Assembly: GCA_937863435.1 (NCBI GenBank)
Contig: CALMES010000105.1
Span: 21,956-85,955, forward strand
DNA from: an uncultured Candidatus Peregrinibacteria bacterium
GTDB lineage: Bacteria; Patescibacteriota; Gracilibacteria; Peribacterales; Peribacteraceae
Direction: 5' to 3'
DNA: 64,000 bases
Below the pieces are notes generated by a model. It was not told where the DNA came from and ran no database searches. It saw only the letters and a program-made list of their open reading frames with translations. Both the position numbers and the translations under genes were made by a program. Position 1 is the stretch's first letter. Each line of letters opens with the position of its first letter. Below are positions 18,319-29,838 of this stretch, piece by piece.

Positions 18319-18987
18319 CTACATTTTCTGCTGCAGTACCGGTGCCCCCTTCAGGAGCGCCCAGATTGTCGCGTATGAAAGAAGCAGGAATACCCCGAAC
18401 AGCGCCGATACGCCCATGGCCTGCGGTTCGATAATGCGCGATGCAATGTCCATCGACAGTGACGGCAGGTTGACGACCAGATCCCAGCTGTTCCACCGCA
18501 TGAATCGGCCGACGTACATGCCGAAGCCGCTGAGCATCTGTATGACAATCACCAGCAGCCATCCTACAGCGGCACCCTTCTTGCTCTGAATCAGCCGGTG
18601 AAGATGATGCAATGACAAAAAGCCGAGTAGCAACCCGTTCCAGGCGCAGGAACCTATGAGCACCAGATCAAACCACAGCGGAATGTCCGATCGCTCACGC
18701 AGATGAATGAAATCTGTCAGAATGTACGGCGCGTTCGGATAGAAAACCAGCCATGCAATTGCCAGAAGAACAAGAAGCCAGCGGTTCATACGCCGCTTGT
18801 GGCCTTCGACGATGATGATCGAAAGGCAAAGCGGAATCCATGCCAAACATAAATTCCACAGTAGAAAACTGAATGTCACCCAGCCCGTATACACAACCCG
18901 CACACAGATGAGCGCGCTGCAAAAGACCGTGAGTGCCGCAAGCGACAGCAGCATGACGAGATCCCGGGAATGGAACATGCGTTTCAT
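18319..18987 (-). CDS. DUF1361 membrane protein
   Basis: 222 residues, about six transmembrane helices, with the DUF1361 pattern LLWNLCLAWIPL, LVFYPNAPYILTDFIHL and WFDLVLIGSCAWNGLLLG. Function of the family is unknown. The start MKRMFHSRDLV lies 6 bases after the stop of the upstream DedA gene, so the two are an operon. It is convergent with the glycosyltransferase pair. Confidence 0.85.
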   Translation of the reverse strand: MKRMFHSRDLVMLLSLAALTVFCSALICVRVVYTGWVTFSFLLWNLCLAWIPLCLSIIIVEGHKRRMNRWLLVLLAIAWLVFYPNAPYILTDFIHLRERSDIPLWFDLVLIGSCAWNGLLLGFLSLHHLHRLIQSKKGAAVGWLLVIVIQMLSGFGMYVGRFMRWNSWDLVVNLPSLSMDIASRIIEPQAMGVSALFGVFLLLSYATIWALLKGAPVLQQKM

Positions 18988-18993
18988 GCAAAA

Positions 18994-19638
18994 TCAGATA
19001 GAGCTGCGCGCAAGCAAATGCTTCAGCCAGGCAAAGAAGCCAGGCAGTACGGTGACGACGATAATCGCCAGAATAACGATGCTGAAATTATGCGCAACCC
19101 AGGGCAGATTGCCGAAGAAGAAACCAGCGAAGATAAAGAGACTCACCCACACAAGATCGCCGACGACGTTGTACAGAAGGAAAGTCATATAATCCATTTT
19201 TCCCACACCGGCGACAAACGGCGCAAAAGTCCGCATGATAGGAATGAAGCGGGCAAAGATAATGGTTCTGGCGCCGTTTCTTTTGTAAAACTGATGTGTT
19301 TTTTCCAGATGCTCGTGATGCAGAAACCACGCGTTCCAGTGATAGGCCTTGCGGCCGATGTACGATCCGATCCAGTAGTTGACCGTATCGCCCAGAAAAC
19401 CGGCAAATGCCAGCAGCACAAACAGCACGCCGACATTCAGATTACCCTTGGCGGCAAAGGCGCCGGCGGCAAACAACAGCGAATCGCCGGGGAGAAACGG
19501 CGTGACTACCAGTCCTGTTTCACAGAAGATGATGAGAAACAGAAGGGCGTACGTCATCATTCCATACTGATCGATAATCACCCCAAGGTGCGTATCGAGA
19601 TGCAGGAATGTATCAATGAACATCTGCAGAAAAGTCAT
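18994..19638 (-). CDS. DedA/VTT-family membrane protein
   Basis: 214 residues, with family motifs CETGLVVTPFLPGDSLLFAAG, FLGDTVNYWIGSYIGR and FARFIPIMRTFAPFVAGVG. The membrane-embedded Glu and the Arg needed in DedA proteins are present. DedA/VTT proteins act as phospholipid or undecaprenyl-phosphate scramblases/flippases and in membrane homeostasis. The start at 19638 (MTFLQMFIDTFLH) is preferred to an ATG 63 bases upstream, whose extra residues come from repeat-like sequence. It lies first in an operon with the DUF1361 gene. Confidence 0.9.
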   Translation of the reverse strand: MTFLQMFIDTFLHLDTHLGVIIDQYGMMTYALLFLIIFCETGLVVTPFLPGDSLLFAAGAFAAKGNLNVGVLFVLLAFAGFLGDTVNYWIGSYIGRKAYHWNAWFLHHEHLEKTHQFYKRNGARTIIFARFIPIMRTFAPFVAGVGKMDYMTFLLYNVVGDLVWVSLFIFAGFFFGNLPWVAHNFSIVILAIIVVTVLPGFFAWLKHLLARSSI

Positions 19639-19667
19639 GAGTGGATGATAGCATCTGACGAGGAACT

Positions 19668-19740
19668 CCCAAATACCAAGCAGCCGATGACCAAGATACA
19701 AGATACAAATTTCACAAAAGGATCAAATGATAAAGCAATA
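19668..19740. repeat. Degenerate CAAGATACAAA-word repeat
   Basis: Words ACCAAGCAGCC, ACCAAGATACAAG, ATACAAATTTCACAAAAGG and ATCAAATGATAAAGC run through the upstream region of the DedA gene. They are closely related to 2186-2262. Confidence 0.55.
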
Positions 19741-19741
19741 A

Positions 19742-19775
19742 AAAATATCCGCAGCCGGGACGCAGCGTCCCGGTA
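19742..19775 (-). terminator. Possible terminator of the ATP synthase operon
   Basis: Read on the minus strand, the CGGGACGC/GCGTCCCG stem is followed after about ten bases by ATTTTTTATT. It lies about 170 bases beyond the atpG stop codon, so read-through or a long 3' end is implied. Confidence 0.4.
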
Positions 19776-19944
19776 TTGAAATCGTTACAAACCATCTTCA
19801 GCAGCCCGCTCGGATGAGCGCATCCGTTCGGACGGGCGGGGCGCGTTCCCGCAACGGCCCGATAACATCAAGGATGCCGCTCCCAATGGATTTTTTTAAT
19901 GCAAAAAACCCAAGTCCAAAGTCCCAATCCCCAATCCCTTCTCT

Positions 19945-20868
19945 CTACCCAATCGCAGCCGTCGCCGCCGACAATTCACTGAGTTCTGTTGTGGTGTTCG
20001 CCTGACGAGTCTGGTTGTACGTCAAAGTCAGATCGTCGAGAATGTCCGATGCATTGTCGGTTGCATTGCGCATAGCGACCATGCGCGCCGAATGCTCGGA
20101 GGCACCGGCTTCCAGCACAGCTTGATAGAACTGCACTTCGGTCAGCTGCGGCATGATGGCATCGAGAACCTCGACGGCAGACGGCTCAAACTTGAATTCG
20201 TCCACATCATCGAATGACACACTTTTCTTCTTCCCGGATTTCCGTCGCGTGGCAAACTCCGCAGCCATCGCCCGGAGATCGCTTTCGGAAAACGGCAGCA
20301 GGACTTTGATTTCCGGCTCCTGCACCAACGCCGACACGAAATCGGGATAGACGAGAATGACATGATCGTATTTGCCGGCCTTAAAACTTTCGGTTACCAG
20401 ACGCGAGACAGGAAGGGCGTCGCGATACTTTGGATGGTTCGAGAATGCGGGAAACGCCGCAATGACATTCTGCCCCGAGCGAGAGAGAAACTGCTGCCCT
20501 TTGCGGCCGACGGCAATGAAATCAGCTTTCTTGAATGTGGACAGTTTGGTGAGTTGCTGCAGGTACAGGTTAAGAGCGCGAAACAGCTGCGTGTTCAGGC
20601 TGCCGCACAGTCCGCGATCGGTTGAGAGCACTATCACCAGCACATTCTCCACGGCCTTCTCCTGCAAATACGGATGGACGCCGGGATGCGCCTGTGCGAT
20701 GCGATGCAGAATGTCCCAGGCACCCTGTGCGTACTCGCGCAGCATCTGCGCATTGGCGATCGCCTTGCGCATTTTGGACGCCGACACGAGCTCCATGGCT
20801 TTCGTCACCTGGCGCGTCGATTTGATGCCTTTGATTTTGCTGCGAATGTCTCTGAGACTTCTTGCCAT
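19945..20868 (-). CDS. atpG: ATP synthase gamma subunit
   Basis: 307 residues. The N-terminal coiled-coil helix is typical (MARSLRDIRSKIKGIKSTRQVTKAMELVSASKMRKA), with the conserved STDRGLCGSLNT stretch. The C-terminal helix (HSARMVAMRNATDNASDILDDLTLTYNQTRQANTTTELSEL) is also present. It is the rotor shaft coupling the c-ring to catalysis in F1. It is the last gene of the operon, separated from atpA by about 115 bases containing an inverted AT-rich repeat. The start follows a CCCCCTCTCCC tract rather than a Shine-Dalgarno. Confidence 0.97.
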   Translation of the reverse strand: MARSLRDIRSKIKGIKSTRQVTKAMELVSASKMRKAIANAQMLREYAQGAWDILHRIAQAHPGVHPYLQEKAVENVLVIVLSTDRGLCGSLNTQLFRALNLYLQQLTKLSTFKKADFIAVGRKGQQFLSRSGQNVIAAFPAFSNHPKYRDALPVSRLVTESFKAGKYDHVILVYPDFVSALVQEPEIKVLLPFSESDLRAMAAEFATRRKSGKKKSVSFDDVDEFKFEPSAVEVLDAIMPQLTEVQFYQAVLEAGASEHSARMVAMRNATDNASDILDDLTLTYNQTRQANTTTELSELSAATAAIG

Positions 20869-20900
20869 ACAGGCGCTTGGGAGAGGGGGTGATTGACCGG

Positions 20901-20980
20901 AGATGAATTATGTATCGTGTATTACGTATTATGAATGTTGAAGTTATACATAATTCATAATTCTTGATACATAATACTTT
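20901..20980. repeat. Inverted TATTATGAATT-type repeat between atpA and atpG
   Basis: The left arm GAATTATGTATC plus TATTACGTATTATGAATG (20905-20937) is mirrored by the right arm CATAATTCATAATTCTTGATACATAATAC (20949-20977). It forms an imperfect hairpin of about 30 base pairs. The words match the arms flanking the four-helix-bundle gene at 25620 and 26050. Confidence 0.75.
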
Positions 20981-20983
20981 TTA

Positions 20984-22498
20984 CTATTTCATAAAATCAT
21001 TCTTGAACGCCGGAACAATTCTCTTCAATTTTTCGTCGGCCTCTTTCGTGATTTCCATATTGAGCACCTCCATGACGTCATAATTCTTGGTGTTCATAAA
21101 ATCCAGAAACTCGCGCTGGAAATCCTTGATACGCTCCATAGGAACATCATCCACATATCCGTTGACCGCCGCGTACAAAACAGCAACCTGCTCGGAAACC
21201 GGCATGGGAGCATACTGCGGCTGCTTGAGAATTTCGGTAAGACGCGCACCACGGTCGAGCTGCTGCTTGGTAGCTGCATCGAGATCGGATCCGAATTGGG
21301 CGAAGACCGCCAGTTCACGGTACTGCGCCAGATCCAGACGGAGCTTGCCCGCCACCTTTTTGGTGGATTTGCGCTGAGCGGCCGAACCGACGCGCGAGAC
21401 CGACTGGCCGACGTTCACCGCCGGACGGATACCTTTGTAAAACAGATCGGACTCCAGGAAGATCTGTCCGTCGGTGATGGAAATAACGTTGGTCGGAATG
21501 TACGACGAAATATCTCCGGCCTGCGTTTCGATGATCGGCAGAGCGGTAAGCGAGCCGCCGCCGAACTTTTCGTCCAAACGCACTGCGCGCTCGAGCAGGC
21601 GGGAGTGGAGATAGAACACGTCACCCGGATACGCTTCGCGGCCCGGCGGACGGCGCAGCACGAGTGAGATCTGGCGATACGCCCAGGCATGTTTGGACAG
21701 ATCGTCATAGACACACAGGACATCCTTGCCCTGATCCACGAAATACTCACCCATCGCCGTCCCGGCAAAGGGCGCGATATAGGATAAAGCAGCGGATTCG
21801 GAGGCGCCGGCAGAGACGACAATCGTGTAATCCATGGCTCCGTGCTTTTTGAGCTCGGCAACGGTCTTGGCGACTTTGGACTCCTTCTGGCCGATGGCGA
21901 CGTAAATGCAGATCACCGGACGATCGGTTTTCTGCGTGAGTTTCTGATTGATGATCGTGTCGATGGCCACCGCTGTTTTGCCGGTCTGACGGTCGCCGAT
22001 AATCAGCTCGCGCTGACCGCGGCCGATGGGGATCATGGCGTCGATGGCAAGAATACCCGTCTGCAGCGGCGTATCCACAGACTTGCGCTCGATGACACCG
22101 GCTGCGATTTTCTCCACCGGATACAGGGTGGTTGTCGGAATTGCCGGACCGCCATCCTTGGCCTCACCCAGAGGCGATACCACACGACCGATGAGCGCCT
22201 CTCCCACCGGAACCGAGAGAATGTTGCCGGTGGCTTTTACCGTGTCACCGGCCTTTACCTTCGTAAAGTCACCGAGGATGACAGCGCCTACCTGATCCGC
22301 TTCCAGGTTGAGCGCGCTTCCTGTGATACCATTGCCGAAATCGATCATTTCCGACGAGCCGATGTGCGAAAGTCCGTCGATTTTGGCGATACCATCACCG
22401 ACTTCGACGACCGTACCGACATGCTCGTGACGCACCTGCTTCTTGTACGAAGCAATACGCTCTTCGAGTGTCGCGATGATGGAGGGTTGTGCAGACAT
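20984..22498 (-). CDS. atpA: ATP synthase alpha subunit
   Basis: 504 residues with Walker A GDRQTGKT, the [36 protein letters not shown] block and the SVSRVG arginine-finger motif. Length is normal. It forms the non-catalytic nucleotide-binding subunits of the F1 hexamer. It lies between atpH (43 bases upstream) and atpG. The start [20 protein letters not shown] is typical and is preceded by CACTCACCCCATC, with no purine-rich ribosome-binding site. Confidence 0.98.
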   Translation of the reverse strand: MSAQPSIIATLEERIASYKKQVRHEHVGTVVEVGDGIAKIDGLSHIGSSEMIDFGNGITGSALNLEADQVGAVILGDFTKVKAGDTVKATGNILSVPVGEALIGRVVSPLGEAKDGGPAIPTTTLYPVEKIAAGVIERKSVDTPLQTGILAIDAMIPIGRGQRELIIGDRQTGKTAVAIDTIINQKLTQKTDRPVICIYVAIGQKESKVAKTVAELKKHGAMDYTIVVSAGASESAALSYIAPFAGTAMGEYFVDQGKDVLCVYDDLSKHAWAYRQISLVLRRPPGREAYPGDVFYLHSRLLERAVRLDEKFGGGSLTALPIIETQAGDISSYIPTNVISITDGQIFLESDLFYKGIRPAVNVGQSVSRVGSAAQRKSTKKVAGKLRLDLAQYRELAVFAQFGSDLDAATKQQLDRGARLTEILKQPQYAPMPVSEQVAVLYAAVNGYVDDVPMERIKDFQREFLDFMNTKNYDVMEVLNMEITKEADEKLKRIVPAFKNDFMK

Positions 22499-22516
22499 GA
22501 TGGGGTGAGTGGAAAA

Positions 22517-22550
22517 AATCGTGATTCGTGATTCATAATTCTCAATTCGC
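22517..22550. repeat. Short degenerate GTGATTC/ATAATTC repeat between atpH and atpA
   Basis: GTGATTCGTGATTCATAATTCTCAATTC, a single arm of the dispersed AT-rich repeat class, fills the atpH-atpA spacer. It overlaps the last codons of atpH. Confidence 0.6.
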
Positions 22551-22961
22551 CTCCGAAGCGAGAGGTGCCAAGAGATACTCTGTTAATTGATCAATATCCG
22601 ACCTGATGCTGGAATCGTACATCTCGTCCCCGATGCGCAGGATGCCGCCGCCAATCAGACTTTCATCCTTGAATTCCTGCAACTGCACTCTGCGACCGAT
22701 GGCTTTTTCGATCTTCTTCTGTAGCACATCTTTAAGCTCGCCACTGTCGCCTGTTGGGGTGGTGAGACTTGCAAAGACAATATTGTCCTGGGCTTCGAGT
22801 GCAGCAAGCACGCGGCCGGGGAAACTCTGCATATCGGCCTTTCCGCTCTGCGCCAGCAGCTCCAGAGCCATATCGCACGCCTTGCCGAAATCCCGGGCAG
22901 GAATGACCTTGGACATTTCTACGAGTGCCTGCGCGATGGAGTGGGCGTCGGGATGGGACAT
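22542..22961 (-). CDS. atpH: ATP synthase delta subunit, short
   Basis: 139 residues, shorter than the usual 175-180. The C-terminal OSCP/delta signature is clear ([25 protein letters not shown]). The N-terminal helical domain that binds alpha is abbreviated. It belongs to the peripheral stalk joining F1 to the b subunit. Its gene lies between atpF and atpA in the operon, and the last codons run into an AT-rich repeat. Confidence 0.88.
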   Translation of the reverse strand: MSHPDAHSIAQALVEMSKVIPARDFGKACDMALELLAQSGKADMQSFPGRVLAALEAQDNIVFASLTTPTGDSGELKDVLQKKIEKAIGRRVQLQEFKDESLIGGGILRIGDEMYDSSIRSDIDQLTEYLLAPLASEAN

Positions 22962-22984
22962 TGAGAGGAGTATTGAGCGGGTAA

Positions 22985-23110
22985 CTGGCTAGAGAACCAT
23001 GGACAAGCGGCTAGCAGTATCAGTGGCGAGAAGTGAAAGATAGGGAATGAAATCCAGATTCGAAGCGATCAAAACAGAATACTTATCGCTCACCGCTCCT
23101 CGCTTACTGC
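22985..23110. repeat. Degenerate AGCGGTGAGC-word repeat with inverted arms
   Basis: The left arm words GCGGCTAGCAGTATCAGTGGCGAG and AAGTGAAAGATAGGGAATG are answered in reverse complement by 23080-23110 (ATACTTATCGCTCACCGCTCCTCGC, TTACTGCTTATTC). It fills the atpF-atpH spacer and reaches into the last codons of atpF. Confidence 0.6.
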
Positions 23111-23607
23111 TTATTCGAGACTTCTTTCTCGAGCAAGCTCACCAGTCGTTTCTGATCAGCCGCCGAGAACTCGCGCTCCAGAATTTTCTGGGTCATGCGG
23201 ATGATGAGTGTCGAGAGGGTTTTCTGCGCTTCTTCAAAAACTTTGCGGCGGTCATCTGCGATTTTCTGATGACCGCGGGCAAGAATGTCGCCCGCTTCAC
23301 TGTGAGCCGCGGAAAGAATGTCATGCTTCATTTTTTCGGCCTGCTCCTTGGCCTTTTCCAGTATTTTCCCCGCTTCTTTATCCGCTTCAATCAGGCGTTT
23401 CTGCCGCAGTTCATCGAGCTCCTTCACCTGATGCTGGATACGCACCACATCATCCATCGACTTCCTGATACGCTCGCGTCGTTCGTCGAGAATGCGCAGC
23501 AGCGGACGGTAGACAAAGTAGGCAAGCACTCCGGCAACAATGGCAAAGTTGACAATCTGTGCGAGCAGCAGGCTGCCGTTAATGCCGAGTTTTACCAGAA
23601 TATCCAT
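23104..23607 (-). CDS. atpF: ATP synthase b subunit
   Basis: 167 residues with one N-terminal membrane helix (LAQIVNFAIVAGVLAYFVYRPLLRILDERRERIRKSMDD) and a long charged coiled coil, the standard b-subunit plan. It forms the peripheral stalk. The start at 23607 (MDILVKLGINGSLL) is chosen because an extended frame upstream encodes repeat-derived sequence; it is preceded by CTTCTCCCCTCTCGC. Operon member between atpE and atpH. Confidence 0.95.
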   Translation of the reverse strand: MDILVKLGINGSLLLAQIVNFAIVAGVLAYFVYRPLLRILDERRERIRKSMDDVVRIQHQVKELDELRQKRLIEADKEAGKILEKAKEQAEKMKHDILSAAHSEAGDILARGHQKIADDRRKVFEEAQKTLSTLIIRMTQKILEREFSAADQKRLVSLLEKEVSNKQ

Positions 23608-23617
23608 GCGAGAGGGG

Positions 23618-23737
23618 AGAAGTTCTACGAAGTATGAGGAGCGAGTTATAAACGATTCGAGGGGAAGCAGGAAGGAAGGAATGGCATTGACTGGGAGAAG
23701 CAAGAACGTCGTCCTGCACGCTTGCTTCTCGCTTCTG
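23618..23737. repeat. Degenerate repeat between atpE and atpF
   Basis: Purine-rich words (AAGTATGAGGAGCGAGTTATAAACGATTCG, GGGAGAAGCAAGAACG) are partly mirrored by CGCTTGCTTCTCGCTTCTG at 23721-23739. It is a weaker member of the dispersed class. Confidence 0.45.
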
Positions 23738-23738
23738 T

Positions 23739-24002
23739 TTACACGAACTTCAGGATCAGTGCGATGACGAGACAGTAAATGGCGATTGCTTCCGCGAAAG
23801 CAGCGGTGAGGATCATTGCGGTCTGAATACGTGAGGCGGCTTCCGGATTGCGGCCGATAGCCTCTACCGATTTGGCGCCGATCCAGCCGATGGCAAGGGC
23901 CGAACCGAGAGGGGTGACCATCATGACCAGTGCTGCGGCAAAATTTTTGTCGGCGAGTATCGCGCTTGTCTGACTGACGAGTTCTGCAGTTTCTGCTGCC
24001 AT
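23739..24002 (-). CDS. atpE: ATP synthase c subunit
   Basis: 87 residues, two membrane helices joined by the polar loop GRNPEA. The ion-carrying Glu is in helix 2 (TAAFAEAIAIYCLVIALIL). No helix-1 Gln or helix-2 ES pair typical of Na+ enzymes is seen, so H+ coupling is more likely. The usual helix-1 GxGxGxG packing motif reads GSALAIG, with two Gly replaced by Ala. The start MAAETAELVSQTS is selected over upstream in-frame ATGs that overlap atpB. It is preceded by a long CCTTTCCCC-type leader. Confidence 0.95.
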   Translation of the reverse strand: MAAETAELVSQTSAILADKNFAAALVMMVTPLGSALAIGWIGAKSVEAIGRNPEAASRIQTAMILTAAFAEAIAIYCLVIALILKFV

Positions 24003-24096
24003 AGAAGGGTGGGGAAAGGATGGGGAAAGGTGGATGGATTGTAGGAACGTTCGTTGAGGTATACAAGGCCCTCGAAACCGTCTCTGCCGACAGACA

Positions 24097-24888
24097 TCAG
24101 GAAACGGAGGCCGGAGCGTGCGCATCGTCATGACCATGGGCGGTCATGGCCATTTTCAGGAACACCAGCGTGAGCATGGCAAATACCAGCGCCTGAATGA
24201 AGCCGACGAAAATTTCGAGGCCGAGAAACGGAATCGGTGCGATGTACGGCACGAGAAAGGCGATGACAACAAGCAGCACTTCACCGGCAAAAATATTGCC
24301 GAACAGACGGAAGGTGAAGGAGACAAGCCGCGAAAATTCGGCGAACAGCTCCAGAATGCCCACGAAGCTGCCGAAGAAATCTTTCCACGGAGCAACGAAG
24401 AACTTGCCCCCGTACGAACCGATACCCAGTGCGGCAATGCCGAATGCCTGCACGGCCACTATGGCAATGAGCGCCACCGCCAGTGTCATATTTACATCCG
24501 CATTCATAGAACGCAGAAGCGGTACCGCCAAGGTGTGACCTTCATGTTCGGACAGAATGGTAATGCTGCCGACCCCCGGCAAAATGCCCATCCAGTTGGC
24601 AACGGTGATGAAAATAAAGATCGTGGCTACCAGCGTGAAAACGCGCCGTGTCTGCGCCTCGTCATGCATGATGGAATTGAAAAACTGAAACATCTCTCCC
24701 ACTATCAGCTCCATCAGCGTCTGGAACCGGCCGGGGATCATTTTATATCCTGTCGCACGCGTCAGCAGGGCAATGCCTACAATCACCCCCATCGCAAGCC
24801 ATGACATAAGAAGGGTGTTGCGGATTTCAAACGAACCGACATGTCCTATGACTTCCGATGCCAGTGTGGGTGCCTCGAGAACGGCCAT
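24097..24888 (-). CDS. atpB: ATP synthase a subunit
   Basis: 263 residues with five or six membrane helices and the essential Arg in SFTFRLFGNIFAGE, followed by the terminal helix FVGFIQALVFAMLTLVFLKMA. It forms the ion half-channels next to the c-ring. The C-terminal tail is His/Asp-rich (HGHDDAHAPASVS). It lies 41 bases after the atpZ-like gene. Confidence 0.97.
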   Translation of the reverse strand: MAVLEAPTLASEVIGHVGSFEIRNTLLMSWLAMGVIVGIALLTRATGYKMIPGRFQTLMELIVGEMFQFFNSIMHDEAQTRRVFTLVATIFIFITVANWMGILPGVGSITILSEHEGHTLAVPLLRSMNADVNMTLAVALIAIVAVQAFGIAALGIGSYGGKFFVAPWKDFFGSFVGILELFAEFSRLVSFTFRLFGNIFAGEVLLVVIAFLVPYIAPIPFLGLEIFVGFIQALVFAMLTLVFLKMAMTAHGHDDAHAPASVS

Positions 24889-24929
24889 AATGTACTATGA
24901 TCAGAAAATAAACAGGGAAGTCAAGGGTC

Positions 24930-25190
24930 TTAGAGCTGTGATTTGGTGATCTCTTTGATCTTTCTCGCCACTCCGATTGCCGAGACAGTCAGCGCAAAGA
25001 AAATTCCCAGCAGAAAGAACAGCGGTGACATATGAAGGTACTTGTCCAGGTACGCGCCACCAAAGCCGAATGCGACAGCCGGCAATGCGATGATGTAGCC
25101 CAGTTCGCCGGCAAACTGGAGGCCGAGCATCAGAGTCTGCTCTTCTTTCTTGTGTTGTTGCGCCGGTGTCGGTAGGCGTATGTCGTCCAT
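24930..25190 (-). CDS. AtpZ/AtpI-like small ATP synthase accessory protein
   Basis: 86 residues with two membrane helices (FAGELGYIIALPAVAFGFGGAYLDKYL and PLFFLLGIFFALTVSAIGVARKI), the pattern of the AtpZ/F0F1-ATPase subunit family. Members of this group help assemble the c-ring or carry Mg2+/Ca2+. Its position directly before atpB is the usual one for atpI/atpZ. The start is 3 bases after the atpC stop. Confidence 0.8.
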   Translation of the reverse strand: MDDIRLPTPAQQHKKEEQTLMLGLQFAGELGYIIALPAVAFGFGGAYLDKYLHMSPLFFLLGIFFALTVSAIGVARKIKEITKSQL

Positions 25191-25193
25191 GGA

Positions 25194-25622
25194 TCAAGGG
25201 TGACGGCGTGAGGAAGAACGGCGACGGCGCACGCTCTTGAGGCGGGCCAGCTCGCGGTCGAGAATGGCAGTTGCCTGCGCAAACCCTTCCCTGTCCCCCT
25301 GCCTCTGGCTTTTTACCGCCTCCTCGGCACGCCTCTTGGCCTGTTCAATCGCCTCCTCTTCCAGAGACTCAACGCGATCGGCGATATCGCTGAGTATGCG
25401 GATGGTAGTATGATCCACCTCCACCACACCGTGCGACACGGCAAAAAACCGCTCGCCCCCCTTGCCGTCACGCACGATAATCGTCCCGGGCTCCAGCGTG
25501 GACACCAAGGGAATATGGCCGGTCAGCACGGTTATCTCCCCGGCTGCCGTCGGAATCGTGATGCTCTCCGCCTCACCGGTGAAAGCCACTTCTTCCGGGG
25601 TGATGATGCTCAAATGTATCAT
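25194..25622 (-). CDS. atpC: ATP synthase epsilon subunit
   Basis: 142 residues. An N-terminal beta-sandwich (MIHLSIITPEEVAFTGEAESITIPTAAGEITVLTGHIPLVSTLEPG) is followed by a charged two-helix C-terminal domain rich in Arg/Glu. It regulates rotation in F1. Normally atpC follows atpD directly; here a four-helix-bundle gene separates them. The start codon itself lies at the edge of an AT-rich repeat arm (25620-25650). Confidence 0.95.
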   Translation of the reverse strand: MIHLSIITPEEVAFTGEAESITIPTAAGEITVLTGHIPLVSTLEPGTIIVRDGKGGERFFAVSHGVVEVDHTTIRILSDIADRVESLEEEAIEQAKRRAEEAVKSQRQGDREGFAQATAILDRELARLKSVRRRRSSSRRHP

Positions 25623-25650
25623 GTATTACGTATTATGAATTATGAATGGA
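25620..25650. repeat. Left arm of repeat pair around the four-helix-bundle gene
   Basis: ATGTATTACGTATTATGAATTATGAATGG, inverted relative to 26050-26085. It overlaps the atpC start codon on one side and the stop end of the four-helix-bundle gene on the other. Confidence 0.75.
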
Positions 25651-26049
25651 TACCGATACCGGAAAATGAACATTTTTCGCTCCTTTTATGAGTCCATTGA
25701 GCAATTTACTTACAACGACACTTTGATTAGCGAGAAGAATAAAATCATCTTTCGAGATATACTCAACATCACGAGATATTAAAAATTGATTCTGAGATTC
25801 AGTGAGTGAGGAAAGGCCTGTTGAATAAAATTGCACTTTTTCTTTAGCTGATCGACGAGTGAAGCCTTCTGCAATATTTGAAGAAATAGAGACAGATGCA
25901 CGTCGGAGTTGATTTGTCAGGCCAAATATTTCATCTGATGGAAATTTCTTAGTAATCGAATACACCATCAAAACCAATTTGTGAGCCTCTTTCCAAGCAT
26001 TCAGGTCGGTGAATGAACGTATTTTTGCCGTTGATTCTTGATTAAGAGT

Positions 26050-26055
<6 letters not shown>
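25633..26055 (-). CDS. Four-helix-bundle protein (23S rRNA intervening-sequence S23 / Avd-like family)
   Basis: 140 residues with family marks FTDLNAWKEAHKLVLMVYSITKKFP, EIFGLTNQLRRASVSISSNIAEGFTRRS and QFYSTGLSSLTESQNQFLISRD. The family includes proteins encoded in 23S rRNA intervening sequences and the Avd accessory protein of diversity-generating retroelements; they form pentameric four-helix bundles that bind nucleic acid. The gene is inserted between atpD and atpC on the operon strand. It is more AT-rich than its neighbours, and both its start and stop codons lie in inverted repeat arms (CATAATTCGTTATACGTAATTCATAATTC on one side, TATTACGTATTATGAATTATG on the other). This looks like a small mobile or repeat-associated cassette. 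No reverse transcriptase or rRNA gene is nearby. Confidence 0.85.
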
Positions 26056-28998
<2,943 letters not shown>

Positions 28999-29154
28999 GA
29001 ATTCATTGGCTTTTTCACTTGCCGCATCCAGATTACGTGAAATGCCGGCGCCGGAAATGAGGCTTGAGAGAGGTATGGCAAAAGAAAGAAATTGGCGGGA
29101 TTATGCAGGACTGAAGGAGGAGCAGCAAGACAATGCTCAATTTCGCTGTACTTG

Positions 29155-29197
29155 CATCCATTTTCCATTCTCAATTCTCAATTATCAATTACTATGT
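29155..29197. repeat. Degenerate TCAATT-word repeat that also forms the purE promoter region
   Basis: CCATTCTCAATTCTCAATTATCAATTACTATG. The final word supplies a TACTAT -10-like box (29190-29195) only 6 bases before the purE ATG. Confidence 0.6.
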
Positions 29198-29201
29198 ACG
29201 C

Positions 29202-29690
29202 ATGCCAACTCCACTCGTCGCCGTCATTATGGGAAGCAAATCGGACTGGGAAACGATGCAGCATGCCGACAGCATCCTGAAAGATTTCGGCGTCGATCAT
29301 GAATGTGAAGTGGTATCCGCTCACCGCACGCCCAAGTGGATGCTGGAATTTGCCGAGTCTGCCGAAAAGCGCGGAGTGGAAGTGATCATCGCCGGTGCCG
29401 GAGGCGCTGCACATTTACCAGGAATGACCGCTGCTTTTACGACACTGCCCGTGCTCGGCGTGCCCGTTGAAAGCAAGACTCTCAAAGGAATCGATTCTCT
29501 GCTCTCAATTGCGCAAATGCCGGCAGGCGTACCGGTTGGAACACTGGCCATTGGGGTCGCCGGAGCCAAAAATGCGGCATTGCTGGCCGTTGCGATTTTG
29601 GCAAACAAGCGGCCGGAGCTTCGTGAGAAGCTGAAAAAATTCCGCGAGAAGCAGGAGAAGGAGGTGAGGAAGATGACGGTAGGAAAGTAG
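29202..29690 (+). CDS. purE: N5-carboxyaminoimidazole ribonucleotide mutase (PurE class I)
   Basis: 162 residues with PurE motifs [39 protein letters not shown] and [10 protein letters not shown]. It converts N5-CAIR to CAIR in de novo purine synthesis, working after PurK, which is encoded 149 bases downstream. The C-terminus is a charged Lys/Glu helix. The start [12 protein letters not shown] is picked over upstream in-frame ATGs because the TACTAT box immediately precedes it; translation is expected to be nearly leaderless. Confidence 0.96.
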   Translation: MPTPLVAVIMGSKSDWETMQHADSILKDFGVDHECEVVSAHRTPKWMLEFAESAEKRGVEVIIAGAGGAAHLPGMTAAFTTLPVLGVPVESKTLKGIDSLLSIAQMPAGVPVGTLAIGVAGAKNAALLAVAILANKRPELREKLKKFREKQEKEVRKMTVGK

Positions 29691-29803
29691 ATGCTCAATC
29701 AACGATCTTCTTTTCAGCTGAATCTCCATAGGTATTTCGTCATGAAATTTGATCAGCAATTATCTCTGTCTACAATTACACTTCTTTTACTATTCTATAA
29801 ATT

Positions 29804-29832
29804 TTAAGCTCAACGACACAATCTGCTATCAT
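29804..29832 (+). promoter_or_regulatory. purK promoter, near-leaderless
   Basis: TTAAGC (29804-29809), 17-base spacer, TATCAT (29827-29832), then 6 bases to ATG at 29839. Confidence 0.5.
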
Positions 29833-29838
29833 CGCCGC

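Larger units (their letters stand above)
19639..19944. other. Non-coding stretch downstream of atpG
   Basis: 306 bases without a credible gene. It holds the repeat at 19668-19740, a GC-rich stem CCGGGACGC-A-GCGTCCCGG at 19754-19772, a G/C-rich segment 19800-19865 and a run of CCCAAGTCC/CCCAATCCCC words at 19908-19940. The stem followed by TATTTTTTATTG on the minus strand may terminate the ATP synthase transcript. Confidence 0.5.
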
